This document shows, piece after piece, positions 32,292-39,661 of a stretch of DNA of 64,000 bases. The notes beneath the pieces are model-generated. The model worked only from the letters and a program-made list of their open reading frames with translations, had not been told where the DNA came from and searched no databases. Numbering within the stretch: the first letter of the stretch is position 1; each line of letters opens with the position of its first letter. Source of the DNA: Oscillospiraceae bacterium. GTDB taxonomy: Bacteria > Bacillota > Clostridia > Oscillospirales > Ruminococcaceae. The DNA lies in the NCBI GenBank assembly GCA_014799385.1, contig JAAVIC010000033.1:124001-188000 (forward strand). The letters are read 5' to 3'. A program made the translations under genes and the position numbers.

Positions 32292-32594
32292 TTAATGTCC
32301 TTGAAAATATCTGATGACCGAGAAAACTGTCAGTCCCGTCATAAGCAGCCCCATCAACAAATACCAAATCTGCTTCAGCTTGAAAAACCGATAAAACAGA
32401 CAAACCGATGTTGAAAAGCAGACAATAGCCGTCAAATCCATTATCGGTTCGCTCTCATCACGCATACACATGAAAAAAGCCGCCGCAATGGCTTCCGCTA
32501 CGACAGCCCAAATCGCCGATCTGTCACGTACCGCTTTTTCCATTTCGTCGCTTTTCTCCGCTCTCGCTTTTGCAAGTATCTCTTCTTTCTTCAT
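32292..32594 (-). CDS. Small membrane protein, DUF6442-like, first gene of operon
   Basis: A 100-residue membrane protein. I start at ATG 32594 (MKKEEILAKARAEKSDEMEKAVRDR), which follows SD AGGAGG; the longer frame enters the operator. Three hydrophobic segments follow (IWAVVAEAIAAAFFMCM, IVCFSTSVCLFYRF, LLMGLLMTGLTVFSVIRYF). The head is shared with the 31672 product. The operon order is this gene, 32010, 31672, XRE. Confidence 0.75.
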   Translation of the reverse strand: MKKEEILAKARAEKSDEMEKAVRDRSAIWAVVAEAIAAAFFMCMRDESEPIMDLTAIVCFSTSVCLFYRFFKLKQIWYLLMGLLMTGLTVFSVIRYFQGH

Positions 32595-32614
32595 CACAAA
32601 ACCTCCTGATAGTG

Positions 32615-32689
32615 TTGCCAAGTTTTCTTTGCAATTATATTATACCACTGCCAAGTTTACTTGTCAAGTACTTTTGCCAAGTTTTCTTT
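32615..32689 (-). promoter_or_regulatory. Promoter with three direct-repeat operators
   Basis: On the minus strand TTGACA (32662-32667), a 17-bp spacer and TATAAT (32639-32644). Three copies of AAAGAAAACTTGGCA or AAGTAAACTTGGCA lie at 32674-32689 (upstream), 32649-32662 (in the spacer, touching -35) and 32615-32630 (just past +1). They flank and fill the promoter as a repressor site would. Confidence 0.8.
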
Positions 32690-32699
32690 ACATTTGTGA

Positions 32700-32737
32700 A
32701 AAACGCACAATTTCCAAATATGGAAACTGTGCGTTTT
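32700..32737 (-). terminator. Terminator of the MBL hydrolase gene
   Basis: AAAACGCACA and TGTGCGTTTT, with an inner TTTCC/GGAAA, form a long stem 1 bp after the MBL stop. The minus strand then runs TTTTT. Confidence 0.88.
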
Positions 32738-32738
32738 G

Positions 32739-33524
32739 CTATATATGAATCTGAAAATCGCCAAAATCGTAGATTCCCTTGTTTTGGAAATTACCTTTCT
32801 CGTAAAGCTCCTCGAACGCGCTATCAATGCGGTCGATGATGTCCATAGGCAAATTTGGATTGTAGTGCCCCGGCATTATATCGGTAAAATCAAGCGTCTT
32901 GATTTTCTTTATCGACTCCCAGAACTGCATTGGGTCGGTAGACGGATAATACGCGTCCAGACAACCGAGATACACCAAATCGCCGGTGTAGAGGTATCCG
33001 CGCTGAAGTTCGAAAAAGCAGCAATGCCCCGGCGAGTGACCGGGCGTGTGGATTACAGTAACATCACGGTCGCCGAGCGAAAACACATCACCGTTATTCA
33101 GCAACATATTCGGTCTGCCGTTGAAAATACGGTATTGGTCGATGTCGAACCCGTCCGGCAGATATTCCGCGCCTTCAACTATCTGCCGCTTTACATTATC
33201 AAGCTCCAGCGGGAAATTGCCGCTTATCCAATCCAACTCTGCGGGATGAACGGCAATATTGTCAAATCCCGCGTGTCCGCCGATGTGATCCCAATGCGCA
33301 TGAGTTGTCACAACTTGAATCGCACGCGGATTCAGCTTCGGGAAGAACCTCCTCGCTATGTAATCCACCGCGAAAGCCAAGTCCTCGATACCCATACCTG
33401 TGTCAATAACAAGAATCCGATAGCTCCCAAATAAGACATAGCAGTGTGTTTCCTCACAGTGTGAGTACTCACTGAACAAAAACGTTTCTCTGTCGATTGC
33501 CTCGATTGTAAACCAATAATTCAT
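32739..33524 (-). CDS. MBL-fold metallo-hydrolase
   Basis: A 261-residue metallo-beta-lactamase-fold hydrolase with two metal sites: TTHAHWDHIGGH (the HxHxDH motif), the HTPGHSPGHCC His, YTGDLVYLG Asp, and MPGHYNPN His near the end. Start is ATG 33524 (MNYWF...), with SD AGGTGA just behind a promoter -10. Members act on esters, thioesters or phosphodiesters; the substrate cannot be told. It is monocistronic. Confidence 0.88.
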   Translation of the reverse strand: MNYWFTIEAIDRETFLFSEYSHCEETHCYVLFGSYRILVIDTGMGIEDLAFAVDYIARRFFPKLNPRAIQVVTTHAHWDHIGGHAGFDNIAVHPAELDWISGNFPLELDNVKRQIVEGAEYLPDGFDIDQYRIFNGRPNMLLNNGDVFSLGDRDVTVIHTPGHSPGHCCFFELQRGYLYTGDLVYLGCLDAYYPSTDPMQFWESIKKIKTLDFTDIMPGHYNPNLPMDIIDRIDSAFEELYEKGNFQNKGIYDFGDFQIHI

Positions 33525-33540
33525 ATAATCACCTGTTCTC

Positions 33541-33569
33541 ATTATAACACAGTTTTTCGTTGATTTCAA
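33541..33569 (-). promoter_or_regulatory. Promoter of the MBL hydrolase gene
   Basis: On the minus strand TTGAAA, 17 bp and TATAAT, 17 bp before ATG 33524. This excludes the longer reading frame. Confidence 0.75.
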
Positions 33570-33579
33570 GCAAATTTTT

Positions 33580-33602
33580 AACCCCCCGAGTTTCGGAGGG
33601 TT
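33580..33602 (-). terminator. Candidate terminator of the cotJ operon
   Basis: AACCC.CCG and CGG.GGGTT pair with one mismatch. The minus strand continues TTAAAAATTTG, so the T tract is poor and the termination role is only likely. Confidence 0.55.
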
Positions 33603-33608
33603 AAATTG

Positions 33609-34181
33609 TTATTTATTACCGCAATCGTCAATCTGACTCTGGTAGTAATCCAACAGCTCGCCGAAGCGTTGGAAATGCACTACCTCGCGCTCACGAAGGA
33701 ACTTTATAACCTCGTTTACATCGGGGTCATCGCTCATTCTGAGAATGTTATCGTAAGTAGCCCTCGCTTTCTGTTCGGCTGCCATATTATTTGTGAGATC
33801 CGCTATGGGGTCTGCCATAGACTGGATCAATGCCGCGTCCCACGGAACACCCGCCGCGCTTGACGGGAATATCGCGTTTCCGCGGTCAACATAGTAATCA
33901 CCTCTGCCGTACTTGTCGAAACTGCGTGCGCCCTCGCCATCGGTAAGCTGTCCGACAATACTTCCGATGATCTCAAGGTGGGCAAGTTCTTCCGTGCCGA
34001 TGTCTGTCAAAAGCGCCTTTCCGCGGTTATCGGGCATGGTGAACCGCTGTGACAGATACGTCAGTGACGCAGAAAGTTCGCCGTTAGGACCGCCGTATTG
34101 CGAGAGTATAATACCCGCAAGATGCGGATTCTTGTTCTTAATGCACACGGGAATCTGGGTTCTTTTCTCGAAAATAAACAT
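33609..34181 (-). CDS. cotJC: CotJC, manganese-catalase-like spore coat protein
   Basis: A 190-residue di-iron/manganese catalase fold. Ligand signatures are NGELSASLTYLSQRF, LLTDIGTEELAHLEIIGSIV, AAEQKARATYDNIL and LREREVVHFQRFGELL. In Bacilli and Clostridia CotJC is an inner coat protein made in the mother cell. It follows cotJB by 17 bp and completes cotJABC. The fold suggests removal of hydrogen peroxide in the spore. Confidence 0.95.
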   Translation of the reverse strand: MFIFEKRTQIPVCIKNKNPHLAGIILSQYGGPNGELSASLTYLSQRFTMPDNRGKALLTDIGTEELAHLEIIGSIVGQLTDGEGARSFDKYGRGDYYVDRGNAIFPSSAAGVPWDAALIQSMADPIADLTNNMAAEQKARATYDNILRMSDDPDVNEVIKFLREREVVHFQRFGELLDYYQSQIDDCGNK

Positions 34182-34198
34182 AATCTCACCTCACATTC

Positions 34199-34564
34199 TC
34201 AGCTCAGCGGAGGGAAGTTTCCGTTGAGCCAATCCCATTCGCCATCGATTCCCGCACTGGTTGCCGTCAGCGGATAGAAGCTCTCCTCAAACGCGGCTCT
34301 GCACGCTTGAAGCTGGCAAACCGCCTCGCGGAACATCTCAATCGCACGTGTATCATCGGGGTGAGTGTCGAGGTAGAGCTTCAAATCGGTCGCAAAGAAA
34401 TCCGCCTCCATAATCGCGCGCATAAGCTCCTCGCAGGACGCTCCGTTGCTGTTATTTCCGCCGTTGTTGCTGTTGCGCGAGTTCTGCATATTGTTGCGAA
34501 TATTCTGAACGTTCTGCTGATTCGAGCGGCTGTTCTGACGGTTGTTCATCATATTATTTCCCAT
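34199..34564 (-). CDS. cotJB: CotJB spore coat protein with Asn/Gln-rich head
   Basis: A 121-residue protein. The C-terminal 75 residues (LMRAIMEADFFATDLKLYLDTHPDDTRAIEMFREAVCQLQACRAAFEESFYPL) are CotJB. Residues 1-43 are nearly all Asn, Gln, Arg, Ser and Met, an unusual low-complexity head for this family, which is normally about 90 residues. ATG 34564 overlaps the end of cotJA by 11 bp. Confidence 0.9.
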   Translation of the reverse strand: MGNNMMNNRQNSRSNQQNVQNIRNNMQNSRNSNNGGNNSNGASCEELMRAIMEADFFATDLKLYLDTHPDDTRAIEMFREAVCQLQACRAAFEESFYPLTATSAGIDGEWDWLNGNFPPLS

Positions 34565-34718
34565 TAAAAAGCCCCCTCTCGTACTCGTCAATAGTGATGT
34601 TCAGCTCTGGGAAAATCGTTCCCGCGCGCATCGCCTTGTTCGGAGAGTAAACCTTTTCCATTCTCTGCATGGGTACATACGCGTATCCCACGCGCCTAAG
34701 AGATTTCGTTATATCCAT
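34554..34718 (-). CDS. cotJA: CotJA spore coat protein (54 aa)
   Basis: A short gene of 54 codons. The translation begins MDITKSLRRVGYAYVPMQRM and includes AGTIFPELNITIDEYERG, the conserved CotJA core (YVP.Q...Y....A...GTIFPEL). The SD AAGGAAG lies 7 bp before ATG 34718. It is first in cotJABC and overlaps cotJB by 11 bp. CotJA is a spore coat assembly protein. Confidence 0.9.
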   Translation of the reverse strand: MDITKSLRRVGYAYVPMQRMEKVYSPNKAMRAGTIFPELNITIDEYERGLFNGK

Positions 34719-34832
34719 AAAATCTTCCTTTCATATAGATTGCGGCTATTCCCGCTGTTTAATTTTATGTATTCCGTATGGATTTGGTTACATAATTCGC
34801 CGTTTTCGGTAATATATTGTACAAGCAGCACA

Positions 34833-34859
34833 AGAACCTGTACCAATAGCACAGGTTCT
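34833..34859. repeat. Inverted repeat ahead of the SpoVB-like gene
   Basis: AGAACCTGT and ACAGGTTCT form a perfect 9-bp inverted repeat with a 9-bp centre, in the 167-bp gap between cotJA and the flippase. There is no T tract, so an operator for either gene is more likely than a terminator. Confidence 0.5.
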
Positions 34860-34885
34860 AACAAACTCCCGAAAGGAAAAGAGAT

Positions 34886-36595
34886 ATGGTTGAAAAACGA
34901 TACATAAAAAACACCGCGATTTTGTTCGTTTCTATGGCGATAACCAAAATCGTGGGCGCGCTGTTCAAAATTCCGTTGGCGAATCTGCTTGGCGGTACGG
35001 GAATGGGATTTTTTTCCACCGCGTATGGTCTTTATTCACCGATTTTCGCGCTGACCGCCGCAGCCGTGCCTACGGTTATTATGCGGATTACCGCGCGCAA
35101 CACCGCAATCGGCAACGGACAGTATACGACCGCAGTACGTAAATACGCGCTGATTTTATTCACTGTAATCGGAGCACTTGGAACGGCAGCGGCGGCAATT
35201 TTCGCGAAACCCTTTGCCGAACACGTTGCTTGCTCCCCGGAGAGCATAAGCGCGATTTTCTGTATCTCCCCAGCTGTGATGCTTTGCTGCATCGCATCGG
35301 TTCTGCGCGGATACCGCGAGGGTCTGTCGGACGTGGTGCCTTCGGCGGCGGCGTCAATCGTGGAAGCGCTCTCCAGAGCCGTTTTCGGGTTGGGAATATC
35401 ATACGCGGTGATTTTTTACTCGAAAGACGCGTTTCTTAACGGCAGGAGCATATTCGGGCAGAATGCCTCCACAATGGAACAAGCGTACTCCGCCGCTTTA
35501 CCCTACGCCGCCGCAGGAGCGATACTGGCGGTGAGCATCAGCGAGTTTTGCGGACTGCTGACTCTGATTATCGGGGAGCGGAAATTCCGTAAACACGAAC
35601 CGCTCCCGCCGCGCCATACCTACCGCAAACGAGACATCTGCGCTCAATTGATTCGCGAAACCGTTCCGTTAGCAATGTCCGCACTGGTGATGAACTGCGT
35701 TTCCTTTGTAGATTTGCTGACCGTAACACGCACGCTGTCGATGTCCGCGCGGCAAAACCCGGAGTATTTCAGCGCAGCATTCGGCGGAATTTTCACCGAA
35801 TGCGGCGGATTGGATGGACTCCCGAACTTTATGTACGGCAGTTATACGGGTATCGCGATGTCGCTGTTTATGTTGATTCCGTCTTTCGCGGGAATGACCG
35901 AAAAGACCGCCGCTCCCGAAATCGCCGCCGCATGGGAGCGCAAGGATAAGAGTACGTTATCCGCGAAAATAGCTATGCAGCTCCGCGCGGGCGCGCTTAT
36001 CGCCTGCCCCGCATGCTTTGGAGCGGCGGCCTTGGCAGCTCCGATTATGCAATTACTTTACCGTTCGCGAAGTGCGGAAGTTTCCGTATGTCTAAATTCG
36101 TTTGTAATTTTGTGCCTTGGCGGAATATTTATGGTTATGTCCTCGGCGATATTCGGCACATTCCAATCTATCGGAAAAGCGCATATTCCATTGATTCTGA
36201 TGATTTGCTCGGTATTTATTAAGCTGCTGCTCAATCCGATCCTGATTTCGATTCCGCAGCTTAACATCGCGGGGGCGGCTCTGGCAAGCATATGCGGATA
36301 CATATTTATGACCATCACTGGAATTATCGCGCTTAAGAAACATCTTCCATGTAAAATCGGAGTCTTTTCGGCAGTTCGTTCTCCGCTGATTTGCGGATTA
36401 ATATGCGGATTGGCGGCATTCCTAACAAGAAACTTGTTGCAGGATCGGCTGAATTTGCTGCTTACCATCATCTTTTCAACAATTACAGGCGGATTTATTT
36501 ATGTAATTTTACTAATTTTAAGCGGCAATTTTCGTACATTTGGCATAATTAAACAAAAAAATGTAAAAAAATTTCAAAAACCCCTTGCAAAATAA
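34886..36595 (+). CDS. SpoVB/YabM-like MOP-superfamily oligosaccharide flippase
   Basis: A 569-residue polytopic protein (about 14 helices) of the MurJ/SpoVB branch of the MOP exporters. The start IKNTAILFVSMAITKIVGALFKIPLANLLGGTGMGFFSTAY is the family's signature, as are VPTVIMRITAR, VLRGYREGLSDVVP and VPLAMSALVMNC. It sits where B. subtilis has yabM, ahead of mazG, rqcP, yabP, yabQ and divIC. It probably flips lipid-linked glycan (peptidoglycan-type) precursors, in sporulation or growth. SD AAAGGAAAAG. Confidence 0.92.
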   Translation: MVEKRYIKNTAILFVSMAITKIVGALFKIPLANLLGGTGMGFFSTAYGLYSPIFALTAAAVPTVIMRITARNTAIGNGQYTTAVRKYALILFTVIGALGTAAAAIFAKPFAEHVACSPESISAIFCISPAVMLCCIASVLRGYREGLSDVVPSAAASIVEALSRAVFGLGISYAVIFYSKDAFLNGRSIFGQNASTMEQAYSAALPYAAAGAILAVSISEFCGLLTLIIGERKFRKHEPLPPRHTYRKRDICAQLIRETVPLAMSALVMNCVSFVDLLTVTRTLSMSARQNPEYFSAAFGGIFTECGGLDGLPNFMYGSYTGIAMSLFMLIPSFAGMTEKTAAPEIAAAWERKDKSTLSAKIAMQLRAGALIACPACFGAAALAAPIMQLLYRSRSAEVSVCLNSFVILCLGGIFMVMSSAIFGTFQSIGKAHIPLILMICSVFIKLLLNPILISIPQLNIAGAALASICGYIFMTITGIIALKKHLPCKIGVFSAVRSPLICGLICGLAAFLTRNLLQDRLNLLLTIIFSTITGGFIYVILLILSGNFRTFGIIKQKNVKKFQKPLAK

Positions 36596-36613
36596 AAGAA
36601 AATAGGTTAATAT
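36585..36613 (+). promoter_or_regulatory. Candidate promoter for mazG
   Basis: TTGCAA, 17 bp and TAATAT at the end of the flippase gene and 33 bp before mazG. The match is modest. Confidence 0.45.
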
Positions 36614-36645
36614 AGTAAAGTAGACCGAATTTGAAAGGGGTTTAG

Positions 36646-37443
36646 ATGTTGGACTTTGAATTGAAAAACAGGTATAACATTGGCGACCTCTTAAAAATTA
36701 TAAGAGTCTTGCGCTCGGAAAACGGCTGTCCGTGGGATAAGGTTCAAACGCATGAATCCATACGCACCGATCTTATCGAGGAAGCCTACGAGGTTTGCGA
36801 AGGGATAGACTGCAACAGCCCGGAAATGCTCCGAGAGGAGCTTGGTGATTTGCTGTTACAAGTGGCATTCCATGCGGAAATCGAAACCGAGCAAGGTAAT
36901 TTCAATTTTGATGATGTTTGTAATGATATTTGCCAGAAGTTGGTTTACAGGCATCCGCATGTCTTCGGAGACGTAAAGGCGGATACCGAAAGCGAGGTCC
37001 TCAAAAATTGGGACGCGCTGAAAAAAGCCGGCAAGCATCAGGAAACGTACAGCGAAACGCTTGAAAGCGTACCCAAGACCTTCCCCGCCCTGCTTAGGGG
37101 CGAAAAGGTTTGCAAGCGCGCGATGAGAGCAGGGCTTCCGATTGACGGCGCACAAGACTGCATAGACGAGATTAAACGCAGTCTGGATAGACTGGATACG
37201 GAAAACGCCGGTGCTGATAATGCGCAAAATCAGCAGACACTTGGCAAAATCGCTTTAAGTTTATGTAACTTGAACAGAATTTTGCATATAGATGGCGAGA
37301 AAGCATTGACTTATTCAACAAATGAGTTTATAACGGCTTTCAAAGCTGCCGAAGAGGAAATTATTTCCGGCGGCGGCTCTATGGACAAGCTATCCGACAA
37401 GGAATTGCAACGGATGGCAGACAAGTTAATTAGCGCTCTTTAA
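36646..37443 (+). CDS. mazG: MazG nucleoside triphosphate pyrophosphohydrolase
   Basis: A 265-residue tandem MazG protein that hydrolyses NTPs to NMP and PPi, clearing modified or excess nucleotides. The first domain has the full Mg site: CPWDKVQTHESIRTDLIEEAYEVCEGID...EELGDLLLQVAFHAEI. The second domain is shortened and contains HVFGDVKADTESEVLKNWDALKKAGK. Relative to B. subtilis YabN, the N-terminal methylase domain is absent. Start ATG follows SD AAAGGGG. Confidence 0.93.
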   Translation: MLDFELKNRYNIGDLLKIIRVLRSENGCPWDKVQTHESIRTDLIEEAYEVCEGIDCNSPEMLREELGDLLLQVAFHAEIETEQGNFNFDDVCNDICQKLVYRHPHVFGDVKADTESEVLKNWDALKKAGKHQETYSETLESVPKTFPALLRGEKVCKRAMRAGLPIDGAQDCIDEIKRSLDRLDTENAGADNAQNQQTLGKIALSLCNLNRILHIDGEKALTYSTNEFITAFKAAEEEIISGGGSMDKLSDKELQRMADKLISAL

Positions 37444-37483
37444 GAACGCTATATATAAAGAATTTTTTGGAGGTATTAACACA

Positions 37484-37759
37484 ATGACAAAGGCAGAATT
37501 AGTAACAGCTATTTCGGAGAAGTCCGAACTTACCAAGAAGGATAGTGAAAAGGCTCTTTCGGCTGTAATCGAGGCAATCAGCGAGTCTTTGGCTAACGGC
37601 GAGTCCGTTCAGCTTGTAGGCTTCGGTACCTTTGAGGTTCGTGAGCGCAAGGCTAGAACAGGTATCAACCCCCGTACCAAGAAGAAGATCCAGATTGAGG
37701 CTACAACCGTTCCCGCTTTCAAGGCAGGCAAGGCTCTCAAGGAGAAGGTTAGCAAGTAA
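37484..37759 (+). CDS. hup: DNA-binding protein HU
   Basis: A 91-residue HU histone-like protein that bends and compacts DNA as a dimer: TKAELVTAISEKSELTKKDSEKALSAVIEAISESLANGESVQLVGFGTFEVRERKARTGINPRTKKKIQI, ending VPAFKAGKALKEKV. The DNA-clasping beta arm (RTGINPRTKKKIQIEA) has its Pro at the tip. In Clostridia it commonly sits between mazG and yabO. SD GGAGG. Confidence 0.97.
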   Translation: MTKAELVTAISEKSELTKKDSEKALSAVIEAISESLANGESVQLVGFGTFEVRERKARTGINPRTKKKIQIEATTVPAFKAGKALKEKVSK

Positions 37760-37780
37760 TTATTTGCTTTGTTGCTAATG

Positions 37781-37839
37781 GCGGCAGGTCAGCTTGCCAT
37801 CCGCGGATTCGTGGACGGCGGGTTTTCTTGCCGCTTTTT
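37781..37839 (+). terminator. Terminator after hup
   Basis: GCGGCAGG and CTTGCCGC form the closing stem around an inner hairpin (GCCATCCGCG...CGTGGACGGC), followed by TTTTTG. Some read-through into rqcP 22 bp later is likely. Confidence 0.65.
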
Positions 37840-37861
37840 GCTATTATAAAGGAGTACAGAA

Positions 37862-38098
37862 ATGAGATTGGATAAGTATTTGAAAGTATCGCGCCTGATC
37901 AAGCGCAGAACAGTCGCCAATGAGGCTTGTGATGCGGAAAAGGTTCTTGTGAACGGTAAGGCGGCACGCGCTTCTTATGAGGTAAAAACGGGTGATATTA
38001 TAGAAATCCTGATTGGAAAGCCGCTGAAAGTGCGTGTTCTGGACGTCAAGGAGTTTACCAAAAAGGACGAAGCGGCGGCACTCTATGAGGTTGTTTAA
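37862..38098 (+). CDS. rqcP: S4-domain ribosome quality control protein RqcP (YabO)
   Basis: A 78-residue S4 RNA-binding protein: MRLDKYLKVSRLIKRRTVANEACDAEKVLVNGKAARASYEVKTGDIIEI. RqcP helps RqcH add alanine tails to stalled nascent chains on the 50S subunit. Length and locus (after mazG and HU, before yabP) match YabO. SD AAGGAG lies 9 bp upstream. Confidence 0.93.
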   Translation: MRLDKYLKVSRLIKRRTVANEACDAEKVLVNGKAARASYEVKTGDIIEILIGKPLKVRVLDVKEFTKKDEAAALYEVV

Positions 38099-38132
38099 TC
38101 ATAATCAGTTTGTAGAAAAAGCCACCCTTCAT

Positions 38133-38255
38133 ACTGTCGAGAAGCCCTCAGATACGAGGACGAATGACCGCTTTGCGGTCAACCTATGCACCGCGGCTAG
38201 CCTTAATGGCTGCCGCGTGTGCGGTTGACGAAGTAGATGAGGGGTTATCGACAGT
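38133..38255. repeat. Long palindromic intergenic element, copy 1
   Basis: A 123-bp element between rqcP and yabP. Ends ACTGTCGAGAAGCCCTC (38133-38149) and GAGGGGTTATCGACAGT (38239-38255) pair imperfectly. Nested inside are GACCGC-TTT-GCGGTC and a long GTCAACC...GGTTGAC stem with CCGCGGC/GCCGCG. It shares the edge TTATCGACAGTCTG with copy 2 at 39465-39537. It has no coding frame. Confidence 0.7.
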
Positions 38256-38308
38256 CTGTCATAATTCCCTCCCCTGTTGAATACACTGTACAAGGGAGGG
38301 ATATTTTT

Positions 38309-38581
38309 ATGCAGAAAACAACCGCTGCGGTTCCGCATAATCTGATTATGGAGAACCGCAAAAATCTTCGCGTATCCGGTGTCAAAGACATCGACAGTTT
38401 TACGGAAAACAGGATCGTGCTGTCCACTGTAATGGGAGAGCTTGTTATCAAGGGCGATGACCTGCACATAATCACTTTGGACGCAGAAACAGGCGACTTC
38501 TCTATGACCGGGTGCGTAAATTCCTTGTCATACAATCGCCACAGTGTTATGGACGGACCAATAAAGAAGCTGTTCAGATAA
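38309..38581 (+). CDS. yabP: Sporulation protein YabP
   Basis: A 90-residue YabP-family protein: HNLIMENRKNLRVSGVKDIDSFTENRIVLSTVMGELVIKGDDLHIITLDAETGDFSMTGCVNSLSY. It works in the mother cell in coat or cortex formation, with YabQ. I start at ATG 38309 after SD GGGAGG; the longer frame would run through the palindrome. The stop is 11 bp before yabQ. Confidence 0.95.
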   Translation: MQKTTAAVPHNLIMENRKNLRVSGVKDIDSFTENRIVLSTVMGELVIKGDDLHIITLDAETGDFSMTGCVNSLSYNRHSVMDGPIKKLFR

Positions 38582-38592
38582 GGGAGGACAAA

Positions 38593-39129
38593 ATGGGCTT
38601 TTCAATTCCCGATTGCTTTATGATTGCGTTTGCGGCAGGACTGCTGTTTGGACTGGTTTATGAGGCGCTGCGAATTATCCGACTGATTCTTCGTTTCAAG
38701 GCGGCAACATTCGTGTGTGATATTGTTTTTTTCGCACTTTCCGCATGGGCGGTCTGCACGATTTCCAAGTCGCTTGGGAACTACATTCGTGTGTACACGA
38801 TCCTCGGATTCGGGGCGGGGGTGTTCGCCTATATCGTAACACTGGGAAGGCTGCTCAATCTCGCCGAGAGCGCGGCATCTGTTGCGTGGAGAAAAACAAT
38901 TGGCAGATTCGTCCGCTTTATCGGGAGAAATCTCAAAAAGATGTTTGGTGAAATTGCACAAATCTCTCGTGATAAATTGTCTAAAACCACCAAATATATC
39001 ACTGACAAACGAAAAAATGCCCCCAAACACTTGCATTCAGGTAGGAAAATAATGTATAATAAAAACATATCAGAAAATAATGGGGAGAATCGTCATGTCA
39101 TTAAAGCTAAGATCACAAAAAGTCCGTGA
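38593..39129 (+). CDS. yabQ: Sporulation protein YabQ
   Basis: A 178-residue membrane protein with four or five helices: PDCFMIAFAAGLLFGLVYEALRIIRLILRF (YabQ motif), FVCDIVFFALSAWAV and YTILGFGAGVFAYIVTLG, then a basic C-terminal tail. It is needed for spore cortex in B. subtilis. ATG 38593 follows SD GGGAGG. The basic tail overlaps the divIC start by 35 bp. Confidence 0.93.
   Translation: MGFSIPDCFMIAFAAGLLFGLVYEALRIIRLILRFKAATFVCDIVFFALSAWAVCTISKSLGNYIRVYTILGFGAGVFAYIVTLGRLLNLAESAASVAWRKTIGRFVRFIGRNLKKMFGEIAQISRDKLSKTTKYITDKRKNAPKHLHSGRKIMYNKNISENNGENRHVIKAKITKSP
39031..39060 (+). promoter_or_regulatory. Candidate internal promoter for divIC
   Basis: TTGCAT, an 18-bp spacer and TATAAT, inside the 3' end of yabQ and 35 bp before divIC. 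It would free the division gene from sporulation control. Confidence 0.55.
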
Positions 39130-39427
39130 AGTCAAGCGCAATAAACATGGATTTGTCCGTCTGCTTGCCGGCGCGGCAATTATGGTGACGGCGATTTATG
39201 TTATTGTGTCAATCATAGGCAGCAACATTTCCATTCGCAAAAATATAGAGGAATACAACGAGTTGGAGGCGTTGACAAACTCTGTTAATGAAGAGAACGA
39301 GAAGATTTCCGGTTACCTGGAAAATGAATCAAATCTCGATGAATATGTCGAGATTATTGCGCGGGAAAAACTCGATTTTGCCAAACCGGACGAAAAAATT
39401 TATTACGTTGTTCCCGCCGGGGAGTGA
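39095..39427 (+). CDS. divIC: FtsB/DivIC-family septum formation initiator
   Basis: A 110-residue bitopic protein: short basic inside end, a membrane helix (about 24-44: LLAGAAIMVTAIYVIVSII), then a coiled coil (IRKNIEEYNELEALTNSVNEENEKISGYLE) and the closing YVEIIAREKLDFAKPDEKIYYVV typical of DivIC/FtsB. It joins the FtsL-DivIB complex at the septum. Start ATG 39095 follows SD GGGGAG. It stands where B. subtilis has divIC, ending the yab run. Confidence 0.9.
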   Translation: MSLKLRSQKVREVKRNKHGFVRLLAGAAIMVTAIYVIVSIIGSNISIRKNIEEYNELEALTNSVNEENEKISGYLENESNLDEYVEIIAREKLDFAKPDEKIYYVVPAGE

Positions 39428-39464
39428 TTCGTGAAAGTATAAAGCGGGTTTAATTTACATTCAC

Positions 39465-39537
39465 CAGACTATTGATAAACCCTCGCATCGTGCCGCCGCA
39501 AAGAGGCGGCGCGGTGCGAGGGTTTATCGACAGTCTG
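39465..39537. repeat. Long palindromic intergenic element, copy 2
   Basis: A 73-bp near-perfect stem: CAGACTATTGATAAACCCTC... pairs with ...GAGGGTTTATCGACAGTCTG around a GCCGCC-GCAAAGA-GGCGGC tip. The outer edge is shared with copy 1 at 38133-38255. No T run follows, so it is not a plain terminator, though it could stall RNA polymerase after divIC. Confidence 0.75.
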
Positions 39538-39567
39538 CAAGGCGGTCGAAAGACTGCCTTTTGTTAT

Positions 39568-39596
39568 TTGACAAAACGCAAAAAATGGTGTATAAT
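39568..39596 (+). promoter_or_regulatory. Consensus promoter of cls
   Basis: TTGACA, 17 bp and TATAAT, 65 bp before the cardiolipin synthase start. Confidence 0.82.
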
Positions 39597-39661
39597 GATA
39601 TTGTACTGTATTTTATGGCTTTTATCGTCGATGTAAAGCCTTGCAAAAAAGGATGACTTAA

